This document shows positions 20,908 to 31,224 of a stretch of 64,000 nucleotides of DNA, in pieces. The stretch is taken from the NCBI RefSeq assembly GCF_002776525.5, contig NC_045452.1, positions 29,162,405 to 29,226,404 of the forward strand, given 5' to 3'. The position numbers and the translations under genes were made by a program. Within the stretch, counting starts at the first letter, position 1. Every line of letters starts with the position of its first letter. The stretch comes from Piliocolobus tephrosceles. Its lineage: Eukaryota; Chordata; Mammalia; Primates; Cercopithecidae. Below the pieces are notes generated by a model, which was given only the letters and a program-made list of their open reading frames with translations, was not told where the DNA came from and did no database searches.

Positions 20908-20911
20908 CAGG

Positions 20912-23804
20912 CCTCCAGGACAGCCATGCCCCGCAGGCTTCTAGAACAGCCTTGCGGTGCAGCTTTGATGAGCAACATGACAGCAGTCAGGTGTTCTCGG
21001 GGGTAAGCGTCCCGGTCAGCCAGGTTCAGGTTTTGGAGACTCGCTGGTAAATACCCGGGAGACAGGGACCTCCAGTTAGCAAGGCAGGAGCTCGTGCCCT
21101 TCACACCCCAAAAGGGGCCAGTGAGCTGACTGCCTTTACCCACATCCTGTAGCATGGGGGCCGTGCTCGGTAGTTGTCTGGGAAGGCTGGGGAATGGCTT
21201 TCTTTCGTGAGAATGCTCCGGAGAAGGGCTGCAATGGTAGGACCTGATTCTAATTAACTGCATAAAGTTCACATCAGACTTTCCGGGTGCCACATGCAGG
21301 GTACTGGCAGGGTAGCAACATCCGCACACTGTGTCTGATTTCAGGCTAGACGTTTGGGACTGGCAGAGAAGGCAGCTGGCACCCTCATGCCTTCATTTCC
21401 CTACTCATGGCCCATGGGTGTCAGTATGGGATCCTGTCTCAAGGCAGACACAGCCCAGCATCCTTGGAAGACTCTCATCCTGGTACTGATAAAAGTCATG
21501 AAACCGTGGAGGACAGAGCTGGGGGAGCCTCCTACATGAAACACGTGGAAGGCCCCCAGCATTTGCCAGGCCAGCGTCTGCGTGAACCCCTGGAATGACA
21601 GTGAAGAGAGAAACCTGTTTCCCTGGAAGGAGAGGCCCATTTGGTGACCTTGAGCTGCTGCCTTTTGGCCATGGCAGATGGGACTTAGGCAAGGCCTGGT
21701 TGGGCAGCCCTCCATGGGAGCGTCCCCGTCTCCGTGGCAGTGAGGCAGCTGCTGCGTCCCCAGGACCAGCAACAACAAACGTGCTCCTCAGCCCACCTGT
21801 GTGCTCCAGGGTCTCCACCTTCCTGTCTCCACCTTCCCCGCATTGGCTCCACTCCAGCAAGGCCGGCCCCGTCCCTCCCGCACGGAAGCCTGACTCTTCT
21901 CACGTAGTGACAAGGACTCCCTCCTTGCCCGTGCTGGAGTGGCCTCCTTGGAGCCCTCTTCTCAAGAAGCTTTGTCCTGGGTGGGCTGAGCCAGTTTTAG
22001 CAAAGGACCCTGCTAAGCTCACTTATCAAGAATCCGCACACTTTGATATCAGATGAAGCCCCTTATCCCCCAGCTTTGATGTCCAGTGAGGTCCCCTCCT
22101 CAGTCTGCACCCCCCCGTCTCCCCACTCCGCTTGCTGGCTGTGTGCCCCGACGGCATTGCTCTAGTGGGAGTCGAGCTCAGCTCTGTGTACGAGTCTCTG
22201 CCCACTGCAGGAGCTGGGGTGGCATCTGCCTTGCTGTCTTTAACAAGTGTCTGGTGAATCATTTTTCCTTGGCATTATTCTGGGACTCCTTTTTAGCTGT
22301 GGTCCCCTCCCTGTCCTGCATCAGGAATATTTCTTCCTCTCCTGGGCCACGCCCATCAGCATCCAAACAGGCTGCCTCACCAGTTTCCACCTCGCTCTAT
22401 CCCGCGTCTCTGCTTCCCTTCACAATAGAGGCCTGCTGGCCATCCTGCTGCTTCTCAGCCGCACCTGACCCTCCGGCCCGGGCCTTCACTCTGCCCTCTG
22501 CCTGCGACCCTCCTCCCCACAGGGCCACAGGGCTCACCCCTTTGTCTTGTCAGCTCTTTGCCCCAGCGTCGCCTTTTTGGAGTTCTTCTGTGCTTGGCCC
22601 ATCTCAGAGGACCCCAGCCTGGTCTTCCCATCCCTCCGCCCAGCGTTCTTTGCCCCCGGGTGCCCGTTGCTGCCAGCCATGCTGCCCATTTGCTCAGGTG
22701 TTCCCCTCGGAAGTGTTGGCCCCTTTTGTTCACTGCCATGTGGGATGCTAGACACACAGCAGGTGTTCGCTGTGTGTTCTTAGACCGTGAGATTCTCTGA
22801 CTTCGTAACTCGGGCTGGACACTAGAGCAGCGAGCCTCAGGCGGCAGGTTAGATGTGGTGTGAGCTAGAGCAGCAGGTGATTCTCTCAGGGTTAGATGTG
22901 GGGTGACGGAGAGAGAACAGAGGTGAGGGGAGTGGCTGGGTCCTCCTTACTAGTGGGAGCCACAGGTGAGGGATGAGGGATGCCTGTTTGGGGTGGGGTC
23001 AGAGTGTCCGCTGGGCCAGCGAGCATTGCTGGGTTGTGGGGATGCTCAAAATACTTTCCTGTTCAGCCCACGGCCACCCTCAGAAGCTGAGACATCCTGA
23101 CGGGGCCTCCGTTCCTGGCCACCTCCAAGCTCACACATCACGGAGCCCCAGGCCTGGAGCAGCCCTCTCTCGTACTACCCCATTCAGCCCAAATACACAC
23201 CCTGTTCTTTTGTCGGGCTCGCTTGAAGGCTGGGCCCCCGCCCTGTGGCTCTCCTCACACTGCTTGTGTGGCAGGGCCACTTGTTCTCTTTCCCCTCTTC
23301 GTTCCTCCCCGGCTCCCCCACGTCTCCCTCCCTACCGGGCTCCCCGATGTCACCCTCCTTCCCCAGCCTCTCTGCTGAGGCTACCCTTCCTCCCTGCCTC
23401 CCTGGGCACTTCAGAGACCCTTCCGGAGGGCAGACGTGACCCTGCCTTCCCCTGATCAGAGACCCTCTGAGCTCTGTGGGGTTTTGGTGTGGGCATCTCT
23501 CTCTAATGTGCCCTCAGCCCGGGTGCCCTCTCCACGGCCCATGTCTAGGCAGGGACAGGCCTCTGCAGCAGTGTCTGCAAGGTGGTGGGCGGTGGTGCAA
23601 TGGCAGGGAGGGGACGGGCAGGAGAGCATGGCTGCTGTGGTCCCCCAGGGTGGCTGTGCTTAGCCCCTGGTAGTGGGTTTGTGCATTCACAGGCTCTGTC
23701 CCTACCGTGGACATCATCTGGTCATGGCAGATGTGTTTTGTGCAAGCCTGGGATGGACGTGGGTGGCGTGGAAACCCAGGCTGGTGGCAGGGCCTCTTGA
23801 ACTC
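20912..23804. other. Single-copy GC-rich sequence, possible faint L2 traces
   Basis: I see no gene. Around 22640-22790 the words 'ttgttcactgccatgtggg' and 'agacacacagcaggtgttcg' loosely recall the L2 3' end. Pyrimidine-rich text at 23280-23420 (repeated 'ctccctccctacc', 'gctccccgatgtc') is low in complexity. Frames up to 221 codons (22086-22751) lack any recognisable domain. Confidence 0.35.
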
Positions 23805-23940
23805 GGCCAGGCTCTTGCATTCCACGTTGTGTGGCTTTGGACAGTTTGCCGGCCCTTTTGGAGACTCTGTTTTTCCATCTGTGAAATGGGCGTATAACAC
23901 CTCCCAAGGGTGGAGCCACAGTTAAAGGAATGTGACCATC
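23805..23940 (+). mobile_element. MIR fragment
   Basis: 'ttgtgtggctttggacagt', 'tggagactctgtttttcca' and 'tctgtgaaatgggcgtat' follow the MIR core in order, with about a quarter of positions changed. Confidence 0.72.
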
Positions 23941-24069
23941 TCCCTTTGCAGGAGGATCCCTGAGCCTCTCTTTCTTGGAGGGAGATGTTATAATTCGCTT
24001 GGTTTCAGTCCCTCCCTCATAATCCTGGGAAAATATTCCAGGCTGCATATTCCAGTCCATTTCATCATT

Positions 24070-24172
24070 TTCCATTATTCAATGGAATTATTGAATTACT
24101 GAATTATTCCATTATTCAATGGAAAATGGAGAGGTGGCAGGAAAATTGTTCAATGGAAAATGGAGAGGAGGC
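24070..24172. repeat. Local direct and inverted duplications
   Basis: The 15-mer 'tccattattcaatgg' occurs at 24071 and 24108, enclosing an A/T-rich stretch with partial dyad symmetry. Right after, 'ttcaatggaaaatggagagg' occurs twice (24116 and 24149). This is small-scale slippage duplication next to the left edge of an ERV LTR. Confidence 0.8.
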
Positions 24173-24277
24173 AGGAGACAGGGCTGGGACTCCGGACCAG
24201 ATTGCAGACTAGTTAAAACAAGGAAGAGGTAAAAGCGCTTCCTATAAGACATGCCCACCTGTGCCATGTCAGTTTAC

Positions 24278-24292
24278 CATTGCCATGGCAAC
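24278..24292. promoter_or_regulatory. Palindromic RFX X-box-like site within the LTR
   Basis: 'ttgccatggcaa' (24280-24291) is a perfect 12-bp palindrome. With its neighbours it differs from the symmetric RFX X-box by one base. Inside an LTR U3, upstream of the TATA-like word at 24400, this is a plausible enhancer element of the former provirus. Confidence 0.35.
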
Positions 24293-24416
24293 ACCTGGAA
24301 GTTACCACCCCTTTCCATGGCAGTGGCCCAGAAGTTATCATCCTTTTCCTAGAAATTTCTGTATAAAGTGCCCCTCAATTTATGTATAATTAAAAGTGGG
24401 TATAAATATGAGTCCA

Positions 24417-24720
24417 GGCCAGGCACGGTGGCTCATGCCTGTAATCCCAGCACTTTGGGAAGCCAAGGCAGGCAAATCACCTGAGGTCAGGAGTTCGAGA
24501 CCAGCCTGGCCAACATGGTGAAACGCCATCTCTAGTAAAAATACAAAAATTAGCCAGGCTTTGTGGTGTGCACCTGTAATCCCAGCTACTTGGGAGGCTG
24601 AGGCAGGAGGATTGCTTGGACCTGGGAGGTGGAGCTTGCAGTGAGCCAAGACCACACCACTGCACTTCAGCCTGGGCGACAGAGCAAGACTCTGTCTCAA
24701 AAAAAAAAAAAAAACAAAAC
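24417..24720 (+). mobile_element. Alu (AluS-like), full length
   Basis: It starts 'ggccaggcacggtggctca', has 'cacctgaggtcaggagttcg' and 'gaccagcctggccaacatgg', which are AluS-type signatures, and ends in an A-tail with 'aaacaaaacg'. It splits the ERV LTR. It is more diverged than the AluY-type copies in the window. Confidence 0.93.
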
Positions 24721-25203
24721 GAAAGAATGCAGCACTGCCTTTGAGCTACCGCTCTGGGCACACTGCCCATGGGATAGCCCTGCTCTGTAAGGAGCAGCAC
24801 CTCTGGTGCCACTTCAATAAAAATTGCTGTCTCACACCACCAGTTTGCCATTGAATTCTTTCCTGGGTAAAGCCAAGGACCCTCCCAGACTAAGCCCCCA
24901 TTTGGGCCTGCCTGCCCTGTATTGTGGGTGTTGGACTCCAGGCAGTTTGGAAGTGCAGGTTCTCGTATCAAAGACCCACACATGGATGTAGCTCAGAAGG
25001 CTTTTGTGCCCTGGAAAAAGTTTGGGGTGATGTGATTCTGTCACCTAAAGCGTCAGTCAGCTGGGCCTGTGGGAACCATGCTCTTGGCTGGACGTAGCAA
25101 AGAAAATTGCTAGCCACTTTCAGTTATTTTCTGGCTCTTTCATGGGCTTTTCTAGACAATTTCCTGGTTTCCTTCCCTTGAGGTCTGGTCTCATTCTTTC
25201 AGC

Positions 25204-25696
25204 AATGACGTTGTGGGTTTAAAATACGTCCACCGTAGTCTTTTACCATTCCTCCCTCCAAGAAGCAGAGGCTAATTTCATACCCTCCTCACACATACAA
25301 TATGGAAGAAGTGGCCGCATGGAACTTCCCAGGCCAGGTCAGAAAAGGCACTATGGCTTCCCCTCTGTCCTCTCTTGATCACATGCTCCGGGGCACCTGC
25401 TGCCGTGGGGTGGGACCTTCAAGAGCCCGTGGAGCCATCATGGGAGGAACTGTGGCCTCCCCGTAGCAGCCCATCTTGGAGGCAGAGACTCCAGCCCCAG
25501 TCAAACCCTCAGATAATGGTAGCCCCAGCCAGTGTCGTGAGGCAGCCTCCGGAGAGACCCTGAGCCAGGGCCACCCGCCGAGCTTACCCTGGATCCTGAC
25601 CCCCAAAATCTACAAGTCGATAAAGGTTTGCTGTTGTTTTAAACTGCCAAAGTTTGGAGTGCTTTGTGACACAGCAGGAGATAACCGACACAAATA
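25204..25696 (+). mobile_element. MLT1-type LTR (ERVL-MaLR)
   Basis: The block order is characteristic: 'aaaatacgtccaccgtag', 'ccctcctcacacata' region, 'tctcttgatcacatgctc', 'cagactccagcccca' region, 'aaccctcagataatggtagc', 'agaccctgagccagggccac', then the end 'gataaaggtttgctgttg' and 'cagcaggagataaccgac'. Divergence suits an old MaLR insertion. Non-coding. Confidence 0.72.
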
Positions 25697-25699
25697 CTA

Positions 25700-25945
25700 A
25701 GACTTGAGAACTTTTATTAAGCCTTTCCTTTGTGCCGAGCACTGGGCTACATGCATCCGAAGGATCTCACCATCTTCCCAACAGCGCACAGGGAGCAGAG
25801 CTTTTCATCACCATCAGTCTCAGAGGACACGACTGGGGCTCACAGAGGGGAAGAGACCTCTCCATTTCACACAGCTGCTAAGTCGTGGGGCTGGCATTTG
25901 AACCCAGGTCTGCCTAATTTCAGAGCACTCATTTGCGGCCAGCAC
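25700..25945 (-). mobile_element. MIR, near full length
   Basis: On the plus strand one reads the reversed MIR: 'cctttgtgccgagcactggg', 'ggatctcaccatcttcccaa', 'cagaggggaagagacctct', 'cacacagctgctaagtcg', 'gaacccaggtctgcctaat'. The order is complete from 3' end to core. Confidence 0.8.
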
Positions 25946-26124
25946 GGGGTCCCACCTGTGGTGTGATTCTGTGCCTACCCGTTCCCCATCCTCTTCCTCC
26001 AGACACAGGCCTGCTTTCCTGTCCCAGGTGCAGCAGGTAAACCCCTCTGCATCAGGTGTCAGCGATGGCTGCAGACTGGGGACTCGCCCAGCGGCGCTCC
26101 GTGCAGGCTGCCCTCGTGAGGAAA

Positions 26125-26262
26125 AGGTTACTGAGTTTGGGGCCAGAAGATTTGGTCATGAGCTCCAGCTGTCCGTCAATGGTTACGGAGCCCAAGCCTG
26201 CCGGGCCTCAGTTTTACCGTCTCTGAGCTGAGAAGGCTGTCCAGGGCTAGGTCTCCTGGCAG
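26125..26262 (+). mobile_element. MIR fragment
   Basis: 'ggggccagaagatttggtc', 'atgagctccagctgtccgt' and 'cctcagttttaccgtctctg' follow the MIR core loosely. Confidence 0.5.
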
Positions 26263-26600
26263 AGTGGCTCTGAATGCCCCCTGCAGTGAGAAGGACTCTG
26301 GCTGCCCTGGACGGAGAGGGGCTCAACCAGCTGGGAGTCCTCAGTGCCACGCCAAGGGCCGCCTTATCTTCCTCTCCCAAATGCCACTTTCAAAACAGAT
26401 TCATTCCCCAAACGGATGTGACCCCAGCACAGGAGAAATGCATGACAGCCGGATAATAAACCCGCAGATCAGAACGGTCAGATCGTCTTCAGAGCAAAAG
26501 GCAACACGCTCTCCCGAGGTAAGATCCTGTCTTCAGGAACATACTCCGGGGTGGGGGGTGGGGAGCGACTCAGGACGCGGCGCCGGCAGCCCTCAGCCCA
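26263..26600. other. Single-copy sequence, nothing recognised
   Basis: No repeat or gene recognised. Complex sequence of mixed composition leading into a more AT-rich island. Confidence 0.35.
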
Positions 26601-26890
26601 TCGAATTCACTCGTCTATCTCAGGCTGGGCCGTTTCATCTTGAAAGTCGCAGAGCTTAAGCATTTATCAGCAAAGCAGCTGCTTCTGTTCGCTCTGTGTG
26701 ATTTAGTGTATTTATTGCAGTGCTTTTCAAACACCTCTTTGCTCTGTCTCTGAGATCTTTCCCCTGGACTCCCCGTTAAATTAATCAGATTCTGCTCCTC
26801 TCCAGTCCTCCCTCTGCCTGCTGGCACTCTCAGGGTGCGTCATTAAATGGTCGCGCTTTTTGTTTTTCCTCCTGGAGAGGGAGGTGTTTG
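26600..26890. promoter_or_regulatory. Candidate conserved non-coding island
   Basis: Complex AT-balanced block containing 'gcagctgcttctgttcgc' (CAGCTG E-box at 26678-26683), 'gttaaattaatcagattc' at 26774-26791 (homeodomain TAATCA/TTAATC) and 'gcgtcattaaatggtcgcg' at 26837-26855. No repeat resemblance. Based on motif density and contrast with flanks only. Confidence 0.25.
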
Positions 26891-28404
26891 TTGAGGGGCA
26901 CAGGGTCCCTGGGGATGGCCGCTCTGTGAGCTTCCCCAGTGCGGGCTGCACAGTGAGCGGGGACATTTCCTGTGTTGAAGCTGGACGGGCACCTTAGGCA
27001 TCATCTCGCCTGTTTACGTGACCTCAGTGTTTCCCACTCGTCAGGAGAGAGTGACAGGTGCCCCTCCCCACATTCTGTCTCTGGCATGCTCTGGAGCACG
27101 GTGGCTTGGGGAGCAGGACACGGGACAGGGTGACAGAGCAGGTGGACGCTGGGGCAGAGATGCAGACCCTGGGCCCTCTGGAGGAAGAATGTGGGGCTGG
27201 GTGGGTTGGGCTGGCCGAGAACCAAGCCCAGGTGTCCCAGGTTTTGGGGATCGTGGCCACACCCCTCCTGGCTACCTCCTTCCTGGCCTGAAGGCCACCA
27301 GCCAGGGGCCACACCTGCCAGCCCGAGTGGTGGTCTTCAGTCTCTTCCCCACAGGGTGGTTGCCCTTTGTGGGATGGGATGCTTCAGGAGGGGAGGCTCA
27401 GAGCTGTCCTCTGCCCTGGGCAGGAGGGGCCTCCCTGCACCTGCCCCAGGCTGTGGGCCTCACCAGAGGGGCTCATGGGTAGAAGCTGTGTGGACACTTT
27501 TATGAAGGGCTGGGGATCGAGGCCCAGAGAGGTCCCCACACTCCCCAGGGATGCACCTGCCCACAGGGGAGGGCTGGCTTCTGCCATCTGGGGCCTGGGC
27601 AGGGGCCCGAGCAGGAGTGAAGCTTATGGGGCCGTCGGTGTCTGGGGGATGAGTGGGCTTTGCTGGGCCTGAATCCAATGTCGTCAGCCAGCAAAGCTGT
27701 ACAGCTGCTGTGGGAGGCCACGCCGCCCGGGAGGGTTGGGGGATGGGTCCTGCGGGGTGGCCGTCCAGGGCTTGCCTCTGTAGTGGGTTGAGGCGCAGGC
27801 CCTGTAGTGGTGGCTACAGGGTGTTGTGTGGCTGCCGGCCTCACCTCTCCAGGAGCCATCCTCAGTCATCATTTGACACTGGGTGGGGCAGTTCCAGTGG
27901 GAGGTGCACAAGCAGCCCCAGCCAGGCCCACCTGATGGCTGCTCGCAGGTTTAATTCCTGAACCCAGAGACAAAGGCTGGAGAGTGCACGTTCCTCAGAG
28001 CCCCTGAGCTCCCACCCTGCCCTGGTGCCCCCTCATCCTTGCCCTGTTCTCCCCTGGACAGGACCCAGAGTCCTCCCATTAGTTCCCATTGCCCACAGCC
28101 AAGAAGCCCCACTGACCCGTCCTTCCTCCTGCACCCGCTGCGAGGGGACAACAAAGCTTTGAGCCTAGCAGGAAAGGGACAGGCTATGGGACCCCCATCC
28201 CGTGGACACCCCCTTCCCTCAGCTTGGAGCACTCTGGGCCATTTCACAGTGCTTTGGGAATTCGGCCGGGGCCTGTGGGCTCTGAAACATCCTACAGAGG
28301 CCCACCAGTCACGGCAGCTCCGCCGCACACCCGCGTCTCTCCGTACTCCGAGACAGTTGCTTGTACCCATTTTGCACATGAGCCGAATGGGCTCGAGGAG
28401 GACG
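26891..28404. other. GC-rich single-copy sequence, nothing recognised
   Basis: No gene, RNA or transposon that I can support. Numerous 60-150-codon frames on both strands overlap one another without family resemblance. Confidence 0.4.
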
Positions 28405-28520
28405 TCATTGTCTTACCTCTGCCTCAGTTTACTCTGTTTGAAGAACGGAGCGCGGAGGGAGTAAATGAGTTGAGGCACAGGGAGCTCCTGGAATGGTGCC
28501 TCCCCCACACAAACACTCGC
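28405..28520 (+). mobile_element. Possible MIR fragment
   Basis: 'ttacctctgcctcagtttac' followed by 'gagtaaatgagttgaggca' and 'ctcctggaatggtgcctcc' resembles the second half of MIR. Weak. Confidence 0.4.
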
Positions 28521-28625
28521 GAGAGTTTGTTGCTCTTTAATTGTGAGGATTCAATCCATTATTGTTATTTGTGCATTTGCTGTTATTTTCCAATGATGAA
28601 GATGATGGTAATGAGAAACTGACAT
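28500..28625. promoter_or_regulatory. Candidate regulatory block with CTCGCGAG palindrome and SOX/POU-like words
   Basis: 'ctcgcgag' at 28516-28523 is a palindrome resembling the TCTCGCGAGA promoter motif (one flank base differs). Downstream, 'ctttaattgtgagg' (homeobox-like) and 'ccattattgttatttgtgc' (SOX-like ATTGTT next to a POU-like word) occur in complex sequence. Inference only. Confidence 0.22.
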
Positions 28626-29399
28626 TTCCGGAGGAGGGGGGCGTCTGTCTGCCTTCACAATGCATACTCATCCCTGAGCTGTGTGCAGCCCCTGTCCTCA
28701 AGTATCTTAAGGTTTGGGAGACACAGACCTGTGTGTAGACAATGGCAAAGGCACGTCCATCCCTAATAGGTTCAGCAAGGTCCAAGTCACCTGCAGGGGC
28801 CGGGCAGGGAGGAAACAGCCACGCAAAAGTGTAGAGAGCAAATGGAAGCAAGTACAATCTCTACATAAAGCCCAATTTTAACTATTTTAGCTCCTTTTGG
28901 GACATCTCCCAGTGTGTTCCCAAGACAGCAATGAAAAGACACCCTTTCCACACTAGGACATGATGCCGTGCTGTTGTAAATGCTGGGACGCAAATATGTG
29001 CGTGTCTACGCTGACCATCCACACTCAAATATGTGCGTGTCCACTGGGCCTGAGGGCTTAGAGCATTAATTTAACCCAAGCAATTATTTGTAAGTATGAG
29101 TTTAATGTGTCTCCTTCCCTCCACCCGTGGGGCACGGGAACGCATCTGTCCGCGATGCTCCTGCAGCTGTTGCAGGGCACAGACTGCCCACTAGTGGGAG
29201 CTGCAGGCCTCTCACTTCCCACCTCTCTCTGCCTGGCCCAGATACCTGGGTGGGTCAAATTCCTGAACCCATACTGGGCCACAGTCCTCGCAGGAACTTA
29301 AAAGGTTGCATTGTATCCAGCGTATCCAGGGAATTGTCTGTGAGTGGGTATGAGCCCACCTGTGCCAGGCAGACAAGGGGTGGACTGCAGGGGCCACAG
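28626..29399. other. Single-copy sequence, nothing recognised
   Basis: No gene. A faint ancient-repeat resemblance at 28680-28760 ('cccctgtcctcaagtatct') is too weak to classify. A short direct repeat 'caaatatgtgcgtgtc' is seen at 28991 and 29027. Confidence 0.35.
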
Positions 29400-29922
29400 C
29401 TATGAATCCATTGCAAGAACATAAGAATGTTCTCCATAGACACTCAAAGCAGTGTTTACGTGGCTGATCCAGGGACACAATGTGTGTCAGCAAATGGAAG
29501 TCACGCCCTGGAAGATGGGTGCTTAAGCAAACACTGTGATCAGGCCTTGTGGTCCCAGCTGATTGATTGATTCTGCAGTGAGCACTTGATCCAAGCTCTG
29601 CCAATTAGAGTCTTTCCAAGGGTGTTGGGACCGGAACTGAGAAAAAAGAATTCAACATTGCTTTGAGTGCCTATGGAGGTGGATGCAGGGTGCTAACACT
29701 GTCTGTGGCCACATCTTGCACCGTGGGTCTCAGAAGCAGAGGAGGCAGATCTACACAGAGAGAAGAGGGGCACTCATGCAGAGGCAAGATGTGGGGTGGA
29801 GAGAGGTGCAGAGATGGCCCTTGGCCTCTAGAAGCCCTGGTCCCATTTGTCCCTGAGGTCCAACCCTCGTCTTCTCTGTGGGGCCTATAAAACATTCTCA
29901 TGTTCTTGCAATGGATTCATAG
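29400..29922. repeat. 32-bp inverted repeat, arms 460 bp apart
   Basis: The left arm 29400-29431 begins 'ctatgaatccattgcaag' and the right arm 29891-29922 ends 'cttgcaatggattcatag'. They are reverse complements over 32 bases with a single mismatch. The right arm belongs to an LTR-like remnant, the left arm lies just before it in opposite orientation, so the arms probably record a small inverted duplication. Confidence 0.85.
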
Positions 29923-29985
29923 TTTTGCTTAAGCAGGGTTGAGCTGGGTTTCTGTTCCATGCAACCAACATAGTCCTAATCAATA
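29520..29985 (+). mobile_element. MLT1/ERVL-type LTR remnant
   Basis: Its 3' end reads 'ttgcttaagcagggttgagc', 'tgggtttctgttccatgc' and 'caaccaacatagtcctaatc', matching the common LTR end 'gagttgggtttctgtcacttgcaacc...agtcctgac' in diverged form. The body contains 'ctggtcccatttgtccctg' and 'ccttggcctctagaagccct'. Subfamily unresolved. Confidence 0.5.
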
Positions 29986-30059
29986 AAATATTAAGACACA
30001 TTTCTATCCACTTCAAGAATTAATCGTATCCATAAATTACCACTTGACTATGACAAGAT

Positions 30060-31200
30060 ATTTGGCTTTTTTTTTTGCAATCATTTGGAGTTTCGGTTCT
30101 AGAATATGATTTTTTCCTTTTACATTATGTCAGTTACTTTAAGAACATGATGTCTTGTCTATGTGGGGAATATTTTTTAACAGCTGCATTCTTCCTCATT
30201 TTCTCAGGAATTATTAATATTTGTACTTTAAATTTTATTGATCTATTTGCTCACAATTATTTTTTATGCCAATGTTATTCCTTTCTTGTTTTTCTTTCAT
30301 TCTAATGACTCTTACCCCACAATTATTTTTCTCGGAGCTGTGTACAGTATGCTGAGTCCTCAAGTTCATTTTGCCCTCACAATGCTTTTGCCCAGCTATA
30401 GAATTCCAGTTTGAGGTCCTGTTTCCTCAGAACTTTGTAGCTAGTGCCACAAATGTTACCTTCTAGCATTTTTGAACTGCAGACAAGAATGACCAGCGGG
30501 AGTGGGATTTTAATTCTTTTTTAAAGGCAACCTATCATTTTTGTACTCTGGAAGCTTAAAGGAGTTTTTAATCCATTGAGTCAGAAGTTTCACCAGAATA
30601 TATATAGCAGCGTGTCATTTTTCTATTACTCCTTGACAGTTCACCTGTGATTTGAAGGCTCTCATCTCTTTCCATTCCAGGGGAAATTTTCTTCTCTTAT
30701 TTCTTTAATTACTTCTTTCCCCCCACTCTCCTTTGGGCCCTCATGGGAATGTGTTCACTTCTCCTGAATCTGTACCTGCCTCTTAACCTAACACTTGTAA
30801 TTCCCATCTCTCTCAATTATTCTTAAGCTCCAAGAGACTTGAATGACTGCCTTCCAGTTCACCAGTTTGAGTTTGTCATGTTATTCACAGCGCCTGTTAT
30901 TTTCATAATCGTGTTTTAAATTTCAAAGATCTCTTTTTTGGTATTTAATCCCCTGTTTAAAAGACTGTGGCCAGTTCCAATGTTATGGATGTAATATCCT
31001 TTTGAGTCTCTCTGTGGATGCTCATTAGAAATTTAACATCGTCTTCTGTTTCCTGTATTAATCCTGATTCATCATGGATTAGTTGTCTGCTTGGTCATTT
31101 TGGAGATGTGTTTTCAAGGATTTAACTGCCCCATAGACACGCTTGCCCTGTAGGTAAGTGTATTTGTATCCATGTCTAATAAAGTGACCTGCAGTGGCCC
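30060..31200 (-). mobile_element. Old L1M remnant (5' region), AT-rich
   Basis: Reversed, the text resembles the 5' region of old L1M elements: 'gctatagaattccagttt', 'cttttgaagttc'-like words near 30450, 'tttctttaattacttcttt' and 'gttattcacagcgcctgtta'. Diverged and full of stops; the match is by general wording and is weak. Confidence 0.4.
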
Positions 31201-31224
31201 TGGTAGCTAGTACCACATTTTTCT

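Larger units (their letters stand above)
24150..24930 (+). mobile_element. ERV1-type LTR, split by an Alu
   Basis: The left part (to 24416) has 'aggaggcaggagacagggct', 'ttaccattgccatggcaac', 'ccctttccatggcagtggc' and a TATA-like 'gggtataaatatgag'. The right part (24720-24930) has 'ctgggcacactgcccatgg', the polyadenylation context 'cttcaataaaaattgctgtc' (AATAAA at 24816) and 'gaattctttcctgggtaaag'. These blocks in this order are a common primate ERV1 LTR. Exact ends are uncertain. No internal viral sequence is seen, so it is a solo LTR. Confidence 0.7.

Noticed and set aside
21595..22751. Frames of 153 and 221 codons on the plus strand
   Set aside because: No domain, no start context evidence, Pro/Ser/Ala/Leu-rich as expected from GC-rich non-coding DNA. 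I cannot exclude an exon but see nothing that supports one.
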